Source: Prevotellaceae bacterium (lineage in GTDB: Bacteria; Bacteroidota; Bacteroidia; Bacteroidales; Bacteroidaceae). From it: DNA of 26,633 bases. Position numbers and translations under genes: made by a program. The stretch covers positions 1-26,633 of the forward strand of contig JAUNIK010000001.1 in NCBI GenBank assembly GCA_030523505.1, given 5' to 3'. The notes below the pieces were generated by a model, which did no database searches, had not been told where the DNA came from, and saw only the letters and a list, made by a program, of their open reading frames with translations. Below are positions 23,589-26,633 of this stretch, one piece after another (position 1 is the first letter of the stretch; each line of letters opens with the position of its first letter).

Positions 23589-25232
23589 ATGCAGAAAAAA
23601 TATCTATCTATCAAGTTGGTCGGCATGGCTCTCGTGGCTATGCTGGCCGCTTGCGGTGAAAACAATGATGTCATTCCACCGGCTATCGAACCAGAAAAGC
23701 CTGGCACCGACGAGCCTGTGACTCCCGACCGCTCCGACTATAACAGTCTGGGCGAGGGCTTCGTGGCTCACAAGGAAGGCGATCCTTACAACACCTACAT
23801 GGGTCTTGTGATGACTGGCTATCAGGGATGGTTCGGTACTCCTGGCGATGGTTCACCGATGACTCAGGTGCCTAACCAGGGTTGGTATCACTATCGCGAG
23901 AACGAGATGTTCCGTCCAGGAGTGCTGCGCAACAGTATCGACTTCTGGCCAGACATGTCGGAGTATCAGGTGAAATACACTCCTGGCGAGCAGTATCCTG
24001 CACAGCCTTCGGGCACTTCGGCTTACAGCGCGTCTCCGTTCCTGTTCAGCGATGGCTCACACGCACAGTTGTTCAGCTCGTACGATGAGAGTACTGTGAT
24101 GCTCCATTTCAAGTGGATGCAGCAGTACGGCATCGACGGTGCTTTCATGCAGCGTTTCGTGGGCGAGATTCTCTCTGCCGATCATAAGGATCACTTCGAC
24201 ACAGTGCTCCGCCACGCTATGAAGGCGAGCAACGAGTACAAGCGTGCCATCTCGGTGATGTACGATATGAGCGGATGCAGCGAGAATATGCTGGGCACAA
24301 TGGTTAACGATGCACAGGCTCTGATGAACGAGTATGCTCTCAACGATCGTTCTAAGCAGAAGTTCTATCTCTATGAGAACGGCAAACCGCTGTTGGCTTT
24401 GTGGGGTGTGGGCTTCAACGACAATGCTCATCCGAAACCATCGGTTCTGATGAAGTATGTAGAGCAGCTTCAGGCTCAGGGTTGGAGCATCATGCTCGGC
24501 TGTCCTGCCTATTGGCGTCAGGGTGGCAACGACTGTGTTACCGGTGCTGAGCACACAGCTCTCATCAACCTCATCAAGAAGTGCGACGCATTCATGCCTT
24601 GGTATGTGGGTCGTTTCGGTTACGATAACTTCGGCAATGACGATTGGCAGAACCGCATCAAACAGGATATCGAGAAGGCTAAGACATTCAGCACAAAGGA
24701 TCATAAGGTCGTTTATGCTGTTCACACCTTCCCTGGTGGTTCCGACCGTAACATGCATCCAAACAACGGCTATCCTGGCGGCGATGGTACCAACACCGGT
24801 TTCCGCTTCGGTGGTAAGTTCTTCTGGAAGCAGCTCTACTGCGACATCAAAAATGGTGCAGAGGCTATTTATGTGGGTATGTTCGACGAGATGGACGAGG
24901 GTACGGCAATCTTCAAGCAGATGCACGTCAGCGAGGTGCCAAGCAATATCCCTTATCCTTTCAACAGCGTACCGACTTCGGGCGACTACACCTATACTAA
25001 TGGCGGTACCGACTATTGGGTGACCTTCACAACAAAGGACACCTACGGCACTTCATCAAGCCAGAAGACAGGTTCGGATGTTCGTTGGTGTGAGAAGGCA
25101 AGCGACCTGAACATCAAGTTCCAGGGTATCGACGATAATCTCCCTACCGACCACTATCTGTGGATCACTGGTCAGGGTGCGAAGATGCTCGTTGGCGACA
25201 TCAAGATGACAGAGGAACTGCCAAAGAGGTAA
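23589..25232 (+). CDS. GH71/99-like glycoside hydrolase, surface lipoprotein
   Basis: A 547-residue lipoprotein (LAAC, Cys22). A Pro/Glu/Asp-rich linker (about 24-50) follows, as in surface-exposed Bacteroidetes lipoproteins. The catalytic domain (about 60-460) shares GLVMTGYQGWF, WMQQYGIDGAFMQRFVGE, MPWYVGRF and FDEMDEGTAIFK with 14477-15715. Glu434 and Glu437 form the ExxE pair. Compared with that paralog it has an added C-terminal segment (about 455-547) containing WVTFTTKDTYGT and TDHYLWITGQGAKMLVG, and insertions near 125-150. It probably makes the first cuts in the polymer at the cell surface. The start is 32 bases after the DUF3823 gene. Substrate unknown, with an alpha-linked backbone inferred from the family. 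Confidence 0.8.
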   Translation: MQKKYLSIKLVGMALVAMLAACGENNDVIPPAIEPEKPGTDEPVTPDRSDYNSLGEGFVAHKEGDPYNTYMGLVMTGYQGWFGTPGDGSPMTQVPNQGWYHYRENEMFRPGVLRNSIDFWPDMSEYQVKYTPGEQYPAQPSGTSAYSASPFLFSDGSHAQLFSSYDESTVMLHFKWMQQYGIDGAFMQRFVGEILSADHKDHFDTVLRHAMKASNEYKRAISVMYDMSGCSENMLGTMVNDAQALMNEYALNDRSKQKFYLYENGKPLLALWGVGFNDNAHPKPSVLMKYVEQLQAQGWSIMLGCPAYWRQGGNDCVTGAEHTALINLIKKCDAFMPWYVGRFGYDNFGNDDWQNRIKQDIEKAKTFSTKDHKVVYAVHTFPGGSDRNMHPNNGYPGGDGTNTGFRFGGKFFWKQLYCDIKNGAEAIYVGMFDEMDEGTAIFKQMHVSEVPSNIPYPFNSVPTSGDYTYTNGGTDYWVTFTTKDTYGTSSSQKTGSDVRWCEKASDLNIKFQGIDDNLPTDHYLWITGQGAKMLVGDIKMTEELPKR

Positions 25233-25261
25233 TTTCCCCCCAGAACAATTTTATGTACAAC

Positions 25262-26633
25262 ATGAAAAAATATATATTTGCAGGCATGGCATCCTTGGTG
25301 ATGTCCATGCCTCTTTCAGCACAGATCACTTATCCGCAGACGATGGAGATGCACAACCCGCTGTTCACACAGTTCGGTTCCCCAATGTTCAACAACCCCG
25401 ATCAGTACGGCAACCTCTACACTGCCGACCCTTCGGCTCATGTGTGGGCTGACGGCCGTCTGTATGTGTATGCTTCGCATGATATGGAACCAGCACAGGG
25501 CTGCGACCGTATGGATCGATACCATGTGTTCTCTACCGATGATATGCTCCATTGGACTGACCATGGCGAGATTCTCAAGGCCGACGATCTGAAGTCTATG
25601 GGCTGGGACTGTGCAGGATTCATGTGGGCGCCAGACTGTGCGTACAATCCTGCCGACGAGACATACTACTATTATTTCCCACATCCAACCGACCTGGCTC
25701 ACTGGGGCACCACATGGCGCATCGGTGTGGCTACGAGCAAGAACCCTGCCGAGGGGTTCCAGACTATCGGATGGATTGAGAATGTTCCGCCACATATCGA
25801 TCCATGTGTATTTGTCGATGATGACGGGCAACCTTATCTCTATGTAGGTGGTGGCGGCAAATGCTTCGGTGGCAAACTGCGTCACGACGACTGGACAAAG
25901 CTCGATGGCGAGATGCAGCCAATGACCGGACTGGTGGATTTCCACGAGGGTACATGGGTGCATAAGCACAACGGCACATACTATCTGTCGCATCCCGACA
26001 ATCATGGTGGCGATGGCAACAATATGCGCTACGCCATGGGTAACAGTCCACTCGGACCTTGGGTGGACAAGGGTGTAATCCTCTACCCTACCGGTTGTGA
26101 GACTTCCCACGGCTCTATCGTTGATTTCAAGGACAAGGCATATCTGTTCTATCACTGTTGTAATGTATCGGGCAAGGGCGAACTCCGCTCTGTATGCGCC
26201 GACGAGATAACATACAATGAGGATGGCACGCTGAACGTGGTACGCAACTGGGGCTCTCCATTCGCCGGCACACTACCAGTACTGGATACTAACGGCATGA
26301 CCTTCGAGGGCGAAGACTTCAATGTCGGTCCGCTGAACTACGGTTTCTACAAGCATGCAGACTATGCGAAGGGTAACAACACAACCTATCGTGACGATGA
26401 ATATCAGTTTGTCAACACCATTGACGGTCGTGTGTGTGCACAACTCACCAAGAGCGAGTGGGCTCGCTATTCGTTCAAGGTGAACAACCCTGGTCGATAC
26501 AGTGTCGTTGTAACAGTAAAGTCGGCAAGCGGCACATCGCAGTTCCATCTCAGCATGAACGGCGATCATATCGTTCCGAAGTCGTATGTGGGCACATCAT
26601 GGAAGCCTGTCGAGGCTGTTGATGTAATCATCC
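25262..26633 (+). CDS. GH43 glycoside hydrolase with C-terminal CBM6-like domain (cut by window end)
   Basis: At least 457 residues, open at the window end. The chosen start MKKYIF gives a clean signal peptide (1-21, PLSAQ). An in-frame ATG at 25253 is the alternative. The GH43 domain (about 50-330) keeps Asp56 (YTADPSAHVW), Asp180 (HIDPCVFVDDDG) and Glu229 (FHEGTWVHK), the base, modulator and acid of the family, plus TSHGS. A CBM6-like beta-sandwich begins at residue 348 (FEGEDFN), with WARYSFKVNNPGRYSV. The catalytic domain closely resembles that of the first PUL gene. The binding domain points to action on polymeric or bound substrate. The reaction is probably removal of xylosyl or arabinosyl units, with the subfamily unknown. 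Confidence 0.88.
   Translation, partial: MKKYIFAGMASLVMSMPLSAQITYPQTMEMHNPLFTQFGSPMFNNPDQYGNLYTADPSAHVWADGRLYVYASHDMEPAQGCDRMDRYHVFSTDDMLHWTDHGEILKADDLKSMGWDCAGFMWAPDCAYNPADETYYYYFPHPTDLAHWGTTWRIGVATSKNPAEGFQTIGWIENVPPHIDPCVFVDDDGQPYLYVGGGGKCFGGKLRHDDWTKLDGEMQPMTGLVDFHEGTWVHKHNGTYYLSHPDNHGGDGNNMRYAMGNSPLGPWVDKGVILYPTGCETSHGSIVDFKDKAYLFYHCCNVSGKGELRSVCADEITYNEDGTLNVVRNWGSPFAGTLPVLDTNGMTFEGEDFNVGPLNYGFYKHADYAKGNNTTYRDDEYQFVNTIDGRVCAQLTKSEWARYSFKVNNPGRYSVVVTVKSASGTSQFHLSMNGDHIVPKSYVGTSWKPVEAVDVII

Overview
The window looks like a chromosomal segment of a Bacteroidales bacterium, most likely Prevotella or a close relative (Segatella, Xylanibacter). The evidence is a SusC/SusD polysaccharide-utilization locus (PUL), Bacteroidetes promoters of the form TTTG-N20-TAnnTTTG, absence of clear Shine-Dalgarno sequences, lipoproteins of Bacteroidetes type and a Bacteroidetes-style TonB. 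I see no tRNA, rRNA, CRISPR array, transposase or phage gene.

Left part (1-3340): a repeat-rich leader, a HEAT-repeat-like protein (279-818), and two minus-strand genes. These are a membrane-spanning lipoprotein with a C-terminal DNA-binding helix-turn-helix (1234-2349) and an energy-transducing TonB (2401-3261). Both minus-strand genes have textbook -33/-7 promoters.

Middle part (3580-11650, minus strand): a tightly packed seven-gene operon, with 4-17 bp overlaps or short gaps, for making or modifying a surface glycan. In order of transcription it encodes a phosphoethanolamine/LTA-synthase-type transferase, two acyltransferase-3 membrane proteins, a UbiA-family prenyl-phosphate phosphoribosyltransferase, a HAD phosphatase, and two paralogous polytopic proteins that could be GT-C-type glycosyltransferases. 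The UbiA plus HAD pair suggests a polyprenyl-phosphate ribose (or arabinose) donor. No DprE1/DprE2-type epimerase is present in the window. Upstream of the operon and in the same direction lie a membrane-anchored FKBP prolyl isomerase (11713-12315) and a secreted non-specific nuclease (12388-13140).

Right part (13370 to the window end, plus strand): a PUL with mirror-like gene order: GH43, GH71/99-like, surface lipoprotein, SusC, SusD, DUF3823 lipoprotein, GH71/99-like lipoprotein, GH43-CBM6 (cut by the window end). The front enzyme pair carries ordinary signal peptides and is probably periplasmic. In the back pair the GH71/99 is a lipoprotein, so probably on the surface, and the GH43 carries a carbohydrate-binding module. 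The logical reading is surface endo-cleavage, capture by the lipoproteins and SusD, import through SusC powered by TonB, then periplasmic trimming. The substrate cannot be read from sequence.

Between genes there is a family of GC-rich palindromic elements. In four genes the element starts directly at the TAA stop codon. Related hexamer repeats (TTTTCG, TTATCG, TCATCG) occur at three gene starts. An inverted-repeat pair carries face-to-face promoter motifs at the tonB start, and a 12-bp hairpin sits between the surface lipoprotein gene and susC.
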